Positions 25,508-35,528 are shown, counted from the stretch's first letter. The stretch: DNA of 64,000 bases from Vibrio coralliirubri (GCF_024347375.1 NZ_AP025470.1:1426001-1490000), one strand, 5' to 3'. Notes: generated from the sequence alone by a model not told the origin. A program made the numbers and translations.

Positions 25508-26593
25508 TTACGGTTTTGTAACATTTTGTAAAATGGTTTTTAGCGCATTGTTCAAACGTTTCATTTCTTCGTCACATCCGTGACCATCTGGATGGTAGAT
25601 CTTTGATAGCTGTTTGTATCGGATCTTGATGATTTTTTGGTCAGGGATTGAGCTGGGCGTGTAGCCAAATAGCGCGCAAGCCACCTGCAGATGACTTAGA
25701 CCTTTGCTGCTTTTCTGCTTCTTCAATTCGTGGAACATAGTGTGCAACTGACGTTTTTGCTGCTTAATCGTCAGGTCCTTCGAGCTAAGCTGCGCTTCAA
25801 GTGATTGTTGTTGCTGTCGCGAATCACCCGACTCTAGAGCTTGTCTTCTTCTTGAGATAACGAGCGTCGCAATAATGCTGACGATTGAAATCAACACGGC
25901 CAACGCAGCACCAATCATATAGTCAGAGCTAGTTAGGTTAGAACTGGAGAGGTTAGAGCGTGATGCTTGGTTAGATTGAACGTGCTGAGATAACCCCTGA
26001 CTGGTGTCTATTTCAGAGTCGATGCTGTCATCGAGCTGTTCTATTGAAGAGATCTGCTTTGCACGTTGCTGGTTGAATTGCGCTTCCAAAATGCGGTTGT
26101 AGCCATCTTCTGCATTCGGGTTGTTTTTTAAGGCTGCTTCATACCATAGCTGCGCTTTATCTAACGGTTGAAGGAGGTCTTGTTCTAGCGAGGATTCGTA
26201 GAGTTTTGCGACCTCAATAGGCGCGCGCTGGTTACCTTGCAACGCTGCTTTAATAAACAATTCCAAAGCAAGCTTGTTACTTTGTTCAACACCTGTTCCT
26301 GCCAAGTACCATTCACCCAGTCTAAATTGCGCGTTTGGGTTACCATTCTCTGCTGACTGCGTGTACCAATACAATGCATCACTGGTGCTAACAGGAACGT
26401 CGACACCCGATTCATAAGCTTGAGCTAATTGGTATTGAGAAACTGGATCTTGAGGTTGTGATTCTAGTGAAAATTCATCACTGCTTGCTGCGTGCACGAA
26501 ACGTGTGGTGGACAGCTGTATCGTGGAAAAGATGAGGGCTAGAAATAGAGCTCTAAGAAGTGATGATGACAGAATGTTGGATAGGATCAGCAA
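25508..26593 (-). CDS. Membrane-anchored J-domain protein with Sel1-like repeats
   Basis: A 361-aa protein in clear modules: signal peptide or anchor (residues 1-35, ending FVHAAS), three or four Sel1/TPR-like repeats (about 50-165, for example SDALYWYTQSAENGNPNAQF, RLGEWYLAGTGVEQ), a Ser-rich linker, a transmembrane helix (about 228-249, IGAALAVLISIVSIIATLVI), a coiled coil (about 260-300), and a C-terminal J domain with the HPD motif in KIYHPDGHG. The J domain should recruit a cytoplasmic DnaK to the membrane while the Sel1 repeats face the periplasm, if the N-terminus is an exported signal. Targets unknown. Confidence 0.8.
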   Translation of the reverse strand: MLILSNILSSSLLRALFLALIFSTIQLSTTRFVHAASSDEFSLESQPQDPVSQYQLAQAYESGVDVPVSTSDALYWYTQSAENGNPNAQFRLGEWYLAGTGVEQSNKLALELFIKAALQGNQRAPIEVAKLYESSLEQDLLQPLDKAQLWYEAALKNNPNAEDGYNRILEAQFNQQRAKQISSIEQLDDSIDSEIDTSQGLSQHVQSNQASRSNLSSSNLTSSDYMIGAALAVLISIVSIIATLVISRRRQALESGDSRQQQQSLEAQLSSKDLTIKQQKRQLHTMFHELKKQKSSKGLSHLQVACALFGYTPSSIPDQKIIKIRYKQLSKIYHPDGHGCDEEMKRLNNALKTILQNVTKP

Positions 26594-26750
26594 AAGATAA
26601 GTCTCGTAAAAAAGCCCAGAATCGATATGTCAGTATGAATACGCTTTATGGTTGTTGGTTATTATTATCACGTTAAATGAGTAACATAACTGATAAACAA
26701 CTATATAGAGGTTAATTCAAGAGATAAAGACGGACTGGGCTTTAATCGTG

Positions 26751-27416
26751 CTACTTAAGCGGCAAGATTTGAATTTCTACGCGACGGTTACAAGCACGAC
26801 CTTGAGAGGTGTTGTTGTCACATAGAGGGTAACGCTCACCGTTACCACGAGCAATAGCACGACCTGCAGCAACGTCTTGAGAGATCAAGAATGCACGAAC
26901 AGATTCGGCACGACGCTCAGAAAGGGTTTGATTGGTTGATTCGCTGCCAGTGCTGTCAGTATGACCTTCAATCACTAGGCTAGTGTCTGGGTATTCAACG
27001 AGGATGCGAGCAACGCCGCGAAGGGTATTGTGAATGCTTGATTCTAAAGCGTAAGAGCCAGAATCAAAACCGATGCCGTTTTCTAGGCGAAGTAGAAGTT
27101 GGTTCTCACCGACACGTTCAACTTGAACGCCTGAATTCATTAGCTCTTCACGAAGGGCTGCTTCTTGTCGGTCAAAGTAGTAACCAATACCACCACCAAC
27201 AGCCGCACCACCTGCTGCGCCGATAAGTGCACGTTTACCACGATCTTTAGAGTCACCAGTAGCAGCACCAGCAACGGCACCAGCGAGTGCACCAATTAGA
27301 GCGCCTTGAGTTGCAGAGTTAGTCTCAGATTCGCCAGTTGTCGCGTTTTGGCGTTGAGTTGCCTGACAACCCGTTAAAGCGATAGTAAGCGCTAGGGCTA
27401 GTGTGATTTTTTTCAA
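26751..27416 (-). CDS. OmpA-family lipoprotein with glycine zipper (YiaD-like)
   Basis: An outer-membrane lipoprotein. A TTG start at 27416 (after GGAG, 8 bases) gives MKKITLALALTIALTGC with a lipobox ending LTGC. A glycine-zipper region follows (GALIGALAGAVAGAATGDSK, ALIGAAGGAAVGGGIGYYFD). The C-terminal OmpA/MotB peptidoglycan-binding domain shows VIEGHTDSTGSES, LSERRAESVRAFL and RGNGERYPLCDN, ending RACNRRVEIQ. The upstream ATG at 27467 would put 17 residues before the signal peptide and is rejected. It probably tethers the outer membrane to peptidoglycan. Single gene. Confidence 0.9.
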   Translation of the reverse strand: MKKITLALALTIALTGCQATQRQNATTGESETNSATQGALIGALAGAVAGAATGDSKDRGKRALIGAAGGAAVGGGIGYYFDRQEAALREELMNSGVQVERVGENQLLLRLENGIGFDSGSYALESSIHNTLRGVARILVEYPDTSLVIEGHTDSTGSESTNQTLSERRAESVRAFLISQDVAAGRAIARGNGERYPLCDNNTSQGRACNRRVEIQILPLK

Positions 27417-27529
27417 CGTATTTTCTCCATCATGTACTTCTGTCAAACGAATGAATCCGAGTGACAAACATAGTCCTGTAAATCTTATTGATGGTTTTTA
27501 TCAATACGTCGAAGTAATGTAAAGTGGCT

Positions 27530-28219
27530 CTATGATTTAGTTATCTTTTTAGCTGCCTGGGTACCGCCAACTGGTCGATTAACAGACAATTTACGACCTT
27601 TCTTCAAACCAACTTCATAATCGGCGGTGAGGTTTTTCATCGCTTCTCTCAGTTGCTGCTTGAACGTTTCACGGTCGATATTTTTGAATTCTTTATCAAT
27701 GTAGTTATTGATCTTGTTGTTTGATTCGTCGTCTGGGGTAATGGTTGGCAGCTTTTCAAGTGCACCTTCAACCCAGCCTGAAACAAACGAGTTTACGCGG
27801 CGAGTCACTTCTAATGACCCTGTGCCAGAGCCAGCAAAGCTATTTCTGAATTGGCCGGTATGTTCATTCAGTTCACGATAAATGATATCGAAAGCGAAGG
27901 CTGCGAAGATCGCGCGATCGGCTTCACCAATGAACTCAACACGCTTGAGGCCTTTGTGATTCAGTAATACGGCTTCTACGCCAAATTTGGTGTTGATACC
28001 GCGAATAACACGCAGCAATGTAGAACTGATATTTGCAGGTAACAGGTGACTGGACTGAGTTTTCCCCATCTTGATAAATTCAATATCGTCTTTTTCGAGA
28101 CCATATTTCAGCATCAAGTTATGCGCCATTTTTATCGCATTGGCCGCTTCATTGACGTTCGCAGAATTTCCAAGCTCAAGACACTTGGCAATTTTCTTTA
28201 GGGCTTTTTTCTTATCCAT
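27530..28219 (-). CDS. DUF2786 family protein
   Basis: The N-terminal ~40 residues (KKKALKKIAKCLELGNSANV, NEAANAIKMAHNLMLKYGLE) match the DUF2786 helical domain (KI.KLL..A.s.n.hEA..A...A..Lm.ky.l). A region of about 190 residues follows without recognised motifs. About 230 aa and cytoplasmic, with unknown function; some DUF2786 proteins are phage or plasmid-associated. ATG 28219 is preferred over the TTG at 28225; neither has a good ribosome binding site. Confidence 0.75.
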   Translation of the reverse strand: MDKKKALKKIAKCLELGNSANVNEAANAIKMAHNLMLKYGLEKDDIEFIKMGKTQSSHLLPANISSTLLRVIRGINTKFGVEAVLLNHKGLKRVEFIGEADRAIFAAFAFDIIYRELNEHTGQFRNSFAGSGTGSLEVTRRVNSFVSGWVEGALEKLPTITPDDESNNKINNYIDKEFKNIDRETFKQQLREAMKNLTADYEVGLKKGRKLSVNRPVGGTQAAKKITKS

Positions 28220-28353
28220 CGACAATTTAATCAGTACCGCAAATTTTTAAAAGTCCAACATTTTACATGTTTTCGCGGGTAACAGAAAGGCAAAACTGGT
28301 TTGATGAACAAGTGAGGCGGTGAACATTGGACTGCATGAGCCGACTTGGCGGT

Positions 28354-28390
28354 AAAAACAAAAACGCCATCAAGCGTATTGATGGCGTTA
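28354..28390 (-). terminator. Terminator of the DUF3334 gene
   Basis: On minus, AACGCCATCAA / TTGATGGCGTT is followed by TTTGTTTTT, about 40 bp after the stop codon. Confidence 0.85.
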
Positions 28391-28428
28391 GTGACACGTT
28401 TTTTCAATGTGTCTAGAGCATTCGTAAA

Positions 28429-29112
28429 CTAGATACCCAGTTCATCGAGTAGATCTGCTGCAGAGTCATTGCCTGAGCTTTGAGCTGGCTTGTTCGCTTC
28501 TTGCATTTTTTTCTGAGTCGCCTCAAGAATGCTATCTGGACATTCGTCTTCTGCGATTTCAAATTCTTCCAATTGAATGAATTCGGTCTTATCCATCGCA
28601 AGCTCAAGGTAGAAAATGTTGTTATTAGCGGTAGAGAAGGTAACACGACGAGCTTGTGGACGATCGAGATTAGTATCAACAGAAAGGTTAACTTGTTTGT
28701 TCAGAGCCAGCATTTTCGGTTGGTTTTGTGTGATGTTGGTTTGCAGCTCTTTGCGGATTTTATTGGTGAAGTCGCCAACTAATTGGTTCATCAGCTCACC
28801 CAACACATCGCCCACTTCATCTGAAGTATGAAGCACAGCGAGTTCGTTTTCAGGCATGCCCATATTGCGCATGTAATTGGTGTAGATCTCTAGCGCTGCT
28901 TTGGACGTAAAATTGATAACAACAAGACCAGAAAAGCCGCCGTCAAACAAAACGAAGCAACCAAAGTCTGGCTTTAGGCTCGTCTTGTTGATCTTTTGAA
29001 CCATGGCTGAATAGGACACCTGAGAAGCCGTCGCTGAAGTTAGTACGCTTGAGACTGATTGGCATAGTTTAAGAAGGATATCTTCAGTTGTGACTGTTTT
29101 GTTTTTTTTCAT
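28429..29112 (-). CDS. DUF3334 family protein, CheX/CheC-like
   Basis: A 227-aa cytoplasmic protein. DEVGDVLGELMNQLVGDFTNKI resembles the E-x3-N phosphatase helix of CheC/CheX-type CheY-P phosphatases, and the surrounding alpha/beta pattern fits (GFSGLVVINFTSKAALEI before the helix). A low-complexity acidic tail ends SAADLLDELGI, similar to short docking peptides at CheZ or CheC termini. I infer a role in dephosphorylating a response regulator or in chemotaxis-like signalling; the family itself has no assigned function that I know. Monocistronic with a terminator. Confidence 0.7.
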   Translation of the reverse strand: MKKNKTVTTEDILLKLCQSVSSVLTSATASQVSYSAMVQKINKTSLKPDFGCFVLFDGGFSGLVVINFTSKAALEIYTNYMRNMGMPENELAVLHTSDEVGDVLGELMNQLVGDFTNKIRKELQTNITQNQPKMLALNKQVNLSVDTNLDRPQARRVTFSTANNNIFYLELAMDKTEFIQLEEFEIAEDECPDSILEATQKKMQEANKPAQSSGNDSAADLLDELGI

Positions 29113-29334
29113 TGTGATGTGCTCGTGGAGATGTCTTAAACAAAATGTTACTCAGTATATTGCTACTGAATTAAGACGAAAGTGACTATTTCTCCATTCT
29201 TGCACTGAGATTCTGATTTGATCACCTTTTTATATGATCTTAATAGTAGTAAAGTGACGAAATTCAAAGAAAATTATTAAAAATCTCAGATAACCCAATG
29301 CTGATAGGATCAGCGAAGTAGGGGCAGGAAGCAA

Positions 29335-32300
29335 ATGTTACCAAGACTTCAACTCAATGCTGATGTCGATCCAGTTGTCGTACGCTTTTTAGATGAACTA
29401 AAAACAGCGGGCTTTACTGGCGACATTGAATCTCAATATTCTAGCCGTTTGGCTGTGGCGACTGATAATAGTGTCTATCAGCAATTGCCGCAGGCGGTCA
29501 TCCTTCCTAAAACAACGCAAGACGTTGTGCTTATCGGTAAAGTGGTTTCTAAATCCGCTTACGAACGCGTGACTTTTTCCCCTCGTGGCGGTGGTACGGG
29601 AACCAACGGACAATCTTTAACAAAAGGTGTCGTGGTTGACCTGTCGCGATACATGAATAAGGTTCTAGAGATTAACGAGAAAGAAGGCTGGGTAAGAGTT
29701 CAGTCTGGTGTCGTTAAAGATCAATTGAACGACGCTGTTCGCCCTTATGGTTACTTTTTCTCTCCAGACCTTTCTACCAGTAACCGAGCAACTTTAGGCG
29801 GCATGATCAATACCGATGCTTCGGGTCAAGGATCGTTGAAGTACGGCAAAACCTCAGACCATGTATTGTCGCTGCAAGCGGTGTTTGCAGATGGTTCATG
29901 TCTAGAATCTGATTTATCACACGGCTTACCCGTTGAGGGTGAATTCGCTCACCATGCACTTGCCGTGACTGAGGCGGTTTGTCGAGACAAGCGCGCTCAA
30001 ATCTTAGATAAATTCCCTCCGCTGAATCGCTTCTTAACAGGCTACGACCTAAAGAATGCGATAAGCGAACAAGACGATAGCTTTGACCTAACTCGCGTTC
30101 TATGTGGCGCTGAAGGCTCGTTAGCATTCATCACGGAAGCAAAGTTAAACCTAACCAAGATTCCAAAAGCGCGCACACTGGTTAACGTGAAATACAACAC
30201 GTTTGATTCTGCGTTGCGTAATGCGCCGTTCATGGTAGAAGCGAAAGCACTGTCTGTTGAAACGGTGGATTCAAGAGTATTGAACCTAGCGAAGCAAGAC
30301 ATCGTTTGGCACACCGTGAGCGACCTGCTGACCGATGTTCCTAACAAAGAGATGCTTGGCATCAACATGGTTGAGTTTGCAGGCCAAGATGAAGCGGAAG
30401 TTGAACAGCAAGTCCAAGCGCTGACTGCACGCCTTGAAACCATGGTTGAAAGTGAAGAAGCCGGCGTGATTGGTTTCCAAGTGTGTAGCGACTTGGCGAG
30501 CATTGGCCGAATCTACAACATGCGTAAGAAAGCGGTGGGTCTTTTAGGTGCGGCGAAAGGCCGAGCTAAGCCCGTCGCTTTTGCTGAGGATACTTGTGTA
30601 CCACCAGAAAACTTGGCGGACTTTATCTCTGAATTTAGAGTGTTACTCGATTCAAAAGAGTTGAATTACGGCATGTTTGGTCACGTGGATGCAGGCGTAT
30701 TACACGTTCGTCCGGCATTGGATCTGTGTGATCCGATGCAAGAAGCCTTGATGCACGAAGTCTCTGATGAAGTGGTTAAGCTGGTGGCTAAATACGGCGG
30801 CTTGATGTGGGGTGAACACGGTAAAGGCTTCCGTTCTGAGTATGGACCTGACTTCTTTGGTGAAGAGCTGTTTACCGAATTAAGACGTGTTAAAGCAGCA
30901 TTCGACCCGCATAACAAGATGAACCCTGGCAAGATCTGTACGCCTTTAGAAAGTGACGCTGAATTGGTGAAAGTCACCGATACTAAGCGTGGTTTCTACG
31001 ACCGTCAGATCGACGTACAAGTTCGTGATAGCTTCAAGCAAGCAATGGAATGTAACGGCAACGGCTTGTGTTTCAACTACGATACTAGCTCGCCAATGTG
31101 TCCTTCAATGAAAGTCACGGCTGACCGACGTCACTCACCAAAAGGCCGCGCAGGCTTGGTAAGAGAGTGGTTGCGTCAACTGACTGAGCAAGGCGTTGAT
31201 ATTCTCGACCTTGAGCAAGAAGCGTTGAAAGACAACACACCCGTTAAGACTATGATTGAGCGTGTTCGCAATACGATGAACAAACGCCATGAGTACGATT
31301 TCTCGCATGAAGTTCATGAGGCGATGAATGGTTGTTTGGCGTGTAAAGCGTGTGCGAGTCAATGTCCGATTAAAGTTGATGTTCCAAGTTTCCGTTCTCG
31401 ATTCTTAAACATCTACTACTCGCGTTACCAACGCCCAGCAAAAGATTATTTAGTTGCCAACATTGAAACCATGCTGCCGCTGATGGCGAAAGCGCCAAAA
31501 GTAGTGAACGCTGCATTAGGTCAAAAGTGGATACAAACGGCAACGGCTAAAACGGTTGGTTATGTTGATGCACCATTGATGTCGGTGCCTACGCTTAAAA
31601 ATCGTCTGGCAAGTAAAGAGCTGCAACTTTTCGACTTACAGTATTTAGAAGGCTTGTCTTCTGAACAGAAGAAACAGCATGTGCTGATCGTTCAAGACCC
31701 GTTTACCAGCTTCTATGATGCTGAGGTGATTGAAGACTTCGTCACACTGGCTCAAAAGCTTGGCAAAACACCGGTATTGCTGCCGTTCAAACCGAATGGT
31801 AAAGCGCTACACATCAAGGGCTTCTTAAATCGTTTTGCACGTGAGGCGAAATCTACTTCGGATTTCTTGTCGATGGTGGCGGATATTGGTATTCCTCTGG
31901 TCGGCGTTGACCCTGCTCTTGTGCTTTGTTACCGCGATGAATACGTCGAGATCTTAGGTGACAAGCGCGGCGACTTTGATGTGCTTACCGTGCATGAATG
32001 GTTAATGCCATCGCTAGGTGAGTTCGAAGCACGCTCAGCAAGTGAAGATATGTGGTATTTGTTTGCTCACTGTACTGAGAAAACCAAAATGCCGAACGCT
32101 GAAAAAGAGTGGGGCACTATCTTCAAACACTTTGGTGCGGCGTTAACCAGCGTTCCTGTAGGCTGTTGTGGTATGGCGGGAACTTTCGGCCACGAAGTGG
32201 ATAAGCTGCAAATGTCGAAAGACATATATGGTTTAAGCTGGAAGCCTCAAATGCAGGACTTACCAAAAGATCGTTGCTTGGTGACGGGCTATTCTTGCCG

Positions 32301-32370
32301 TAGCCAAGTGAAGCGTTTTGAAGGTGAGAAGCTTGCTCACCCATTGCAGGCGCTAGCAAAAATTCTCTAA
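29335..32370 (+). CDS. ydiJ: FAD/iron-sulfur D-2-hydroxyglutarate dehydrogenase YdiJ
   Basis: A 1011-aa protein with the same layout and length as E. coli YdiJ. The N-terminal FAD-binding domain (SPRGGGTGTNGQSLTKG at about residue 83, then FSPDLSTSNRATLGGMINTDASGQG) is followed by the FAD-linked oxidase C domain (HVDAGVLHVRP, GEHGKG). Next come a 4Fe-4S motif CLACKACASQCPIK (about 669-682) and CCG-type cysteine motifs near the end (PVGCCGMAGTFGHE, TGYSCRSQ). It oxidises D-2-hydroxyglutarate and passes electrons to an acceptor, probably through the Fe-S clusters to the quinone pool. Single gene with a terminator. Confidence 0.9.
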   Translation: MLPRLQLNADVDPVVVRFLDELKTAGFTGDIESQYSSRLAVATDNSVYQQLPQAVILPKTTQDVVLIGKVVSKSAYERVTFSPRGGGTGTNGQSLTKGVVVDLSRYMNKVLEINEKEGWVRVQSGVVKDQLNDAVRPYGYFFSPDLSTSNRATLGGMINTDASGQGSLKYGKTSDHVLSLQAVFADGSCLESDLSHGLPVEGEFAHHALAVTEAVCRDKRAQILDKFPPLNRFLTGYDLKNAISEQDDSFDLTRVLCGAEGSLAFITEAKLNLTKIPKARTLVNVKYNTFDSALRNAPFMVEAKALSVETVDSRVLNLAKQDIVWHTVSDLLTDVPNKEMLGINMVEFAGQDEAEVEQQVQALTARLETMVESEEAGVIGFQVCSDLASIGRIYNMRKKAVGLLGAAKGRAKPVAFAEDTCVPPENLADFISEFRVLLDSKELNYGMFGHVDAGVLHVRPALDLCDPMQEALMHEVSDEVVKLVAKYGGLMWGEHGKGFRSEYGPDFFGEELFTELRRVKAAFDPHNKMNPGKICTPLESDAELVKVTDTKRGFYDRQIDVQVRDSFKQAMECNGNGLCFNYDTSSPMCPSMKVTADRRHSPKGRAGLVREWLRQLTEQGVDILDLEQEALKDNTPVKTMIERVRNTMNKRHEYDFSHEVHEAMNGCLACKACASQCPIKVDVPSFRSRFLNIYYSRYQRPAKDYLVANIETMLPLMAKAPKVVNAALGQKWIQTATAKTVGYVDAPLMSVPTLKNRLASKELQLFDLQYLEGLSSEQKKQHVLIVQDPFTSFYDAEVIEDFVTLAQKLGKTPVLLPFKPNGKALHIKGFLNRFAREAKSTSDFLSMVADIGIPLVGVDPALVLCYRDEYVEILGDKRGDFDVLTVHEWLMPSLGEFEARSASEDMWYLFAHCTEKTKMPNAEKEWGTIFKHFGAALTSVPVGCCGMAGTFGHEVDKLQMSKDIYGLSWKPQMQDLPKDRCLVTGYSCRSQVKRFEGEKLAHPLQALAKIL

Positions 32371-32377
32371 TACATTT

Positions 32378-32402
32378 AGCCCAGCAATTGCTGGGCTTTT
32401 TT
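32378..32402 (+). terminator. ydiJ terminator
   Basis: AGCCCAGCAATTGCTGGGCT followed by TTTTT, 8 bp after the stop codon. Confidence 0.9.
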
Positions 32403-32436
32403 CTAAACTAACAAAGGAATGTTAATAAGGAAAAGT

Positions 32437-32898
32437 ATGAAATTTCTAGAATTAAAAGTACCACCCGTTGCACTGTTCATTATTGTATTCGTAGCATCAT
32501 ACTTCTGCGCTCAGCAGTTGAGCCAAGGGACACTGGCATTGCCTTATGGAATGGTTGTGTTAGGTATCGGGGTCGCATTGAGTGGTGTGATTGGAATATC
32601 AGGGATATTGGAATTTCGAAAACAGAAAACCACCGTTAACCCGATCAAAGTCGAAACCGCATCAGCCGTCGTTGACAGTGGAATTTTTGGCTACACGCGA
32701 AACCCAATGTACCTAGGGTTGTTCATCCTGCTGTTTTGCTTTGGCTACTTCTTCCAGAATATCTTCAGTGTGCTACTCAGCTTTGGCTTCGTAATCTACA
32801 TGAATTACTTCCAAATCAAACCCGAAGAGCGAGCACTAGAACAATTATTCGGTGCAGAATATGTTGATTACAAACAGAAGGTTAGGCGCTGGATTTAG
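32437..32898 (+). CDS. Isoprenylcysteine/phospholipid methyltransferase family (ICMT/PEMT) protein
   Basis: A 153-aa membrane protein with four hydrophobic helices. The C-terminal motif GIFGYTRNPMYLGLFILL ... YFQIKPEERALEQLFGAEY is the SAM-binding and catalytic signature of the ICMT/PEMT-like family (RNPMYLG, EE..L...FG.EY). Substrate unknown; many bacterial members methylate small lipids or amines, or have not been tested. ATG 32437 has AAGGAAAAG before it; the ATG at 32419 is too close to its own AGGA. It directly follows the ydiJ terminator, so it has its own promoter or relies on read-through. Confidence 0.8.
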   Translation: MKFLELKVPPVALFIIVFVASYFCAQQLSQGTLALPYGMVVLGIGVALSGVIGISGILEFRKQKTTVNPIKVETASAVVDSGIFGYTRNPMYLGLFILLFCFGYFFQNIFSVLLSFGFVIYMNYFQIKPEERALEQLFGAEYVDYKQKVRRWI

Positions 32899-32938
32899 TG
32901 ATGATTTGAGAGCAGGCTTAATGGCTTAGTAATCGAAA

Positions 32939-32978
32939 TAAAAAAGCCCAGCTTGAGATTATCAAGCTGGGCTTTATT
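32939..32978. terminator. Bidirectional terminator
   Basis: AAAAAGCCCAGCTTG / CAAGCTGGGCTTT between the convergent methyltransferase and DUF3581 genes. Confidence 0.9.
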
Positions 32979-33029
32979 GAACTTGTTCTAGGGCTTACTT
33001 ACATCGAGTGGTGTAAATAATAATGCTGA

Positions 33030-33773
33030 TTAAGCAGCGGCTGCGAACTGAGCTAGAAACATCTCTTTGCGCTCGTTGAAGCGGTTTACTAGGTCGTCTA
33101 CAGAAGCTTGGTCGTATGGCTTAAGGCCGCTCGCTACCATGCGCTTCACGCCTTTACCGACTACTTCGCCATCTTCTTTAAAATCGAAGTTCAGAGTCAC
33201 GATGCCACGTTTGCCTTCGACATCAAAAGTCGCGCCAGAGAATTCAACTTCTGGGTGAGACAGGTCTAGGCGAGTAAATTCAACTTCCATGCTCTCGTAA
33301 ATCACAAGAGGACGTTGGCAGTTGATCATCATTTGTTGTTCTTCCATAAGAGGAACCATGATGTGTGGGAAGTTCATGCCAGAGAACTTAACGTAGTTTG
33401 TTACTACGTGCTCGATGAATGCTTGGTCGTGGCTCTTTTCACCTTCACAAGACATGTGTAGGTACTCTTTGCCTTTCTCGTCAACCAGTGAGCTTTCTTT
33501 CTCACATTTGTTGTCAACGCTTAGCGCAATACCGTTACCAACCATACCTGAAAAATCAAAACGCATTTTTTGGCTGATGCCTTCTTTCTGCAGAAGAACT
33601 GCAAACAAAAGGTCGCCAGGCACGCAGAAGCGCTTGTTGTCTTCATCGTGAATTGGGTTGAAGTCAGCGGCTACTTTTTTAGCAAAGTGGCTAGCTTGTT
33701 CACGAGTGAATTGAAATTGATTGTCTTCAGTAGAAAAGTAAGGTGTCAGAAACATAGTATCGCTATTAGTCAT
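33030..33773 (-). CDS. DUF3581 family protein
   Basis: A 247-aa soluble protein known from Vibrio and relatives as DUF3581. The pattern ADFNPIHDEDNKRFCVPGDL near residue 40 is like the (R)-hydratase/MaoC hotdog motif (D.NPiH.D...A......vpG.L), so I infer a hotdog fold that binds a thioester or lipid. Catalysis is not proven. ATG 33773 is used; the TTG at 33776 directly before it is an alternative, and no ribosome binding site is evident for either. It carries a long run of Ala at the C-terminus (AQFAAAA). Single gene, divergent from nothing, upstream of the hut operon. Confidence 0.75.
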   Translation of the reverse strand: MTNSDTMFLTPYFSTEDNQFQFTREQASHFAKKVAADFNPIHDEDNKRFCVPGDLLFAVLLQKEGISQKMRFDFSGMVGNGIALSVDNKCEKESSLVDEKGKEYLHMSCEGEKSHDQAFIEHVVTNYVKFSGMNFPHIMVPLMEEQQMMINCQRPLVIYESMEVEFTRLDLSHPEVEFSGATFDVEGKRGIVTLNFDFKEDGEVVGKGVKRMVASGLKPYDQASVDDLVNRFNERKEMFLAQFAAAA

Positions 33774-33981
33774 CAAATCTGGGGTGGATTATAGCTAACT
33801 AACTTCGCTCTAATGGTCTATCCAGTTAACTTTGCTTATATATCAATCGATTAGATAAATACGTTGGATGGTATGTGACGATTTTAAGGGGAATATGGTC
33901 TTTGGCTCAATGCAACAAGGGCTAATCAATAACCCTTGTTTATATAACACTCTAATGGGTGTTGTTCAGATTGTTTCTGTC

Positions 33982-35514
33982 TTAAAAGCTACACAGAATA
34001 CCTTCAGGCATTAGGTGATTGTGCACTGATAATTTGAGCAATAGGTTCGCTTGCTCGATATCAGGTGAGAAGTAACGGTCTTTGTCGTAGAAGCTCACTT
34101 TTTCACGCAGAATCTGTTTCGCTTCTTCTACTCGAGGTGAAGATAGGTTTGGCGCTCGGAAGTCCAAGCCTTGTGCTGCTGCTAAGTATTCAACGGCCAA
34201 GATGCCACGAGTGTTTTCTGCCATGTCACGCAGTCGACGACCCGCAAAGGTTGCCATAGACACATGATCTTCTTGGTTTGCCGATGTTGGAAGGCTGTCT
34301 ACTGAAGCTGGGTGTGCCAGTGTTTTATTCTCGCTTGCCAGAGCAGCAGACGTTACTTGAGCAATCATAAAGCCCGAGTTCACGCCGCCGTTATCGACCA
34401 AGAAAGGTGGCAGCTTGCTTAGCGCGCTATCAATCAGCAGTGCCATTCTTCGTTCGGAAAGGCTGCCAATTTCCGCAATCGCAAGTGCTAGGTTATCGGC
34501 TGCCATTGCCACAGGTTCTGCGTGGAAGTTACCACCTGAAATAATGTCGCCGTCTTCAGCAAATACCAGTGGGTTATCCGATACCGAGTTCGCTTCAACG
34601 TTTAACGTTTCTGCTGAATTACGAATTTGCTGTAAACAGGCACCCATCACTTGAGGCTGACAACGCAGCGAGTAAGGGTCTTGAACCTTTTCACAGCAAG
34701 TGTGTGACTCACCAATCTCACTCTTTTGATCAAGCATATGGCGGTAAGCAAGGGCTGCATCCATTTGACCACGATGACCACGAACACGATGAATTCGAGG
34801 GTCAAACGGGCGACGACTACCCAGTGCCGCTTCTACAGACATCGCACCACACACAGTCGCAGAAGCGAACAAGTCTTCTGCTGCGAATAGACCTTCTAAA
34901 GCGAATGCAGTCGATGCTTGTGTGCCGTTTAATAGTGCTAAGCCTTCTTTCGGAGCAAGTGTGATTGGCTCCAAGCCTGCGATCTGCATTGCTTCTAAGC
35001 CAGTGATGATTTTGCCGTTGTGGCGTGCTTGGCCTTCACCTAGCAGAACGGTACTCATGTGGGCGAGGGGAGCAAGATCTCCAGATGCGCCTACTGATCC
35101 TTTCTGTGGAACACATGGGTAAACCTGCGCGTTCACTAGATCGATAAGAGCATTAATCACCTTGAGGCGGATACCCGAGTAACCGCGAGACAAGCTGTTA
35201 ATCTTCAATACCATCATCAAACGCACGGTTTCATCAGACATGAACTTGCCGATGCCTGCTGCGTGAGAAAGCACGATACTTTTCTGTAGAACTTCGAGAT
35301 CTTCAGGCGCAATCTTGGTGTTTGCTAGTAAGCCAAAACCCGTGTTGATGCCATACACAGTGCGGTCTTCAGCAATCACTTGCTCGACAACCTGCATGCT
35401 CGCTTCAATATCAGGGATTGCTGCAGGATCCAGAGATAGGTTCACAGGGCTACGGCTGATTTTACGAAGTTCAGATAGGCCAAGAAGTCCTGGTTTAAGT
35501 AATAAGTTCAACAT
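33982..35514 (-). CDS. hutH: Histidine ammonia-lyase
   Basis: HutH removes ammonia from histidine to give urocanate, the first step of histidine degradation. The MIO prosthetic group arises from Ala143-Ser144-Gly145 in [14 protein letters not shown], which is intact, and Tyr54-type catalytic region [10 protein letters not shown] is present. Length is 510 aa. The start is ATG 35514, six bases after GGAG; the ATG at 35529 would overlap the hutU stop and uses the ribosome binding site itself. It is the last gene of the operon, 14 bp after hutU. A stem-loop AACAAGGG..CCCTTGTT at about 33908-33943 may end transcription. Confidence 0.95.
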   Translation of the reverse strand: MLNLLLKPGLLGLSELRKISRSPVNLSLDPAAIPDIEASMQVVEQVIAEDRTVYGINTGFGLLANTKIAPEDLEVLQKSIVLSHAAGIGKFMSDETVRLMMVLKINSLSRGYSGIRLKVINALIDLVNAQVYPCVPQKGSVGASGDLAPLAHMSTVLLGEGQARHNGKIITGLEAMQIAGLEPITLAPKEGLALLNGTQASTAFALEGLFAAEDLFASATVCGAMSVEAALGSRRPFDPRIHRVRGHRGQMDAALAYRHMLDQKSEIGESHTCCEKVQDPYSLRCQPQVMGACLQQIRNSAETLNVEANSVSDNPLVFAEDGDIISGGNFHAEPVAMAADNLALAIAEIGSLSERRMALLIDSALSKLPPFLVDNGGVNSGFMIAQVTSAALASENKTLAHPASVDSLPTSANQEDHVSMATFAGRRLRDMAENTRGILAVEYLAAAQGLDFRAPNLSSPRVEEAKQILREKVSFYDKDRYFSPDIEQANLLLKLSVHNHLMPEGILCSF

Positions 35515-35528
35515 GTTCTCTCCAGACA

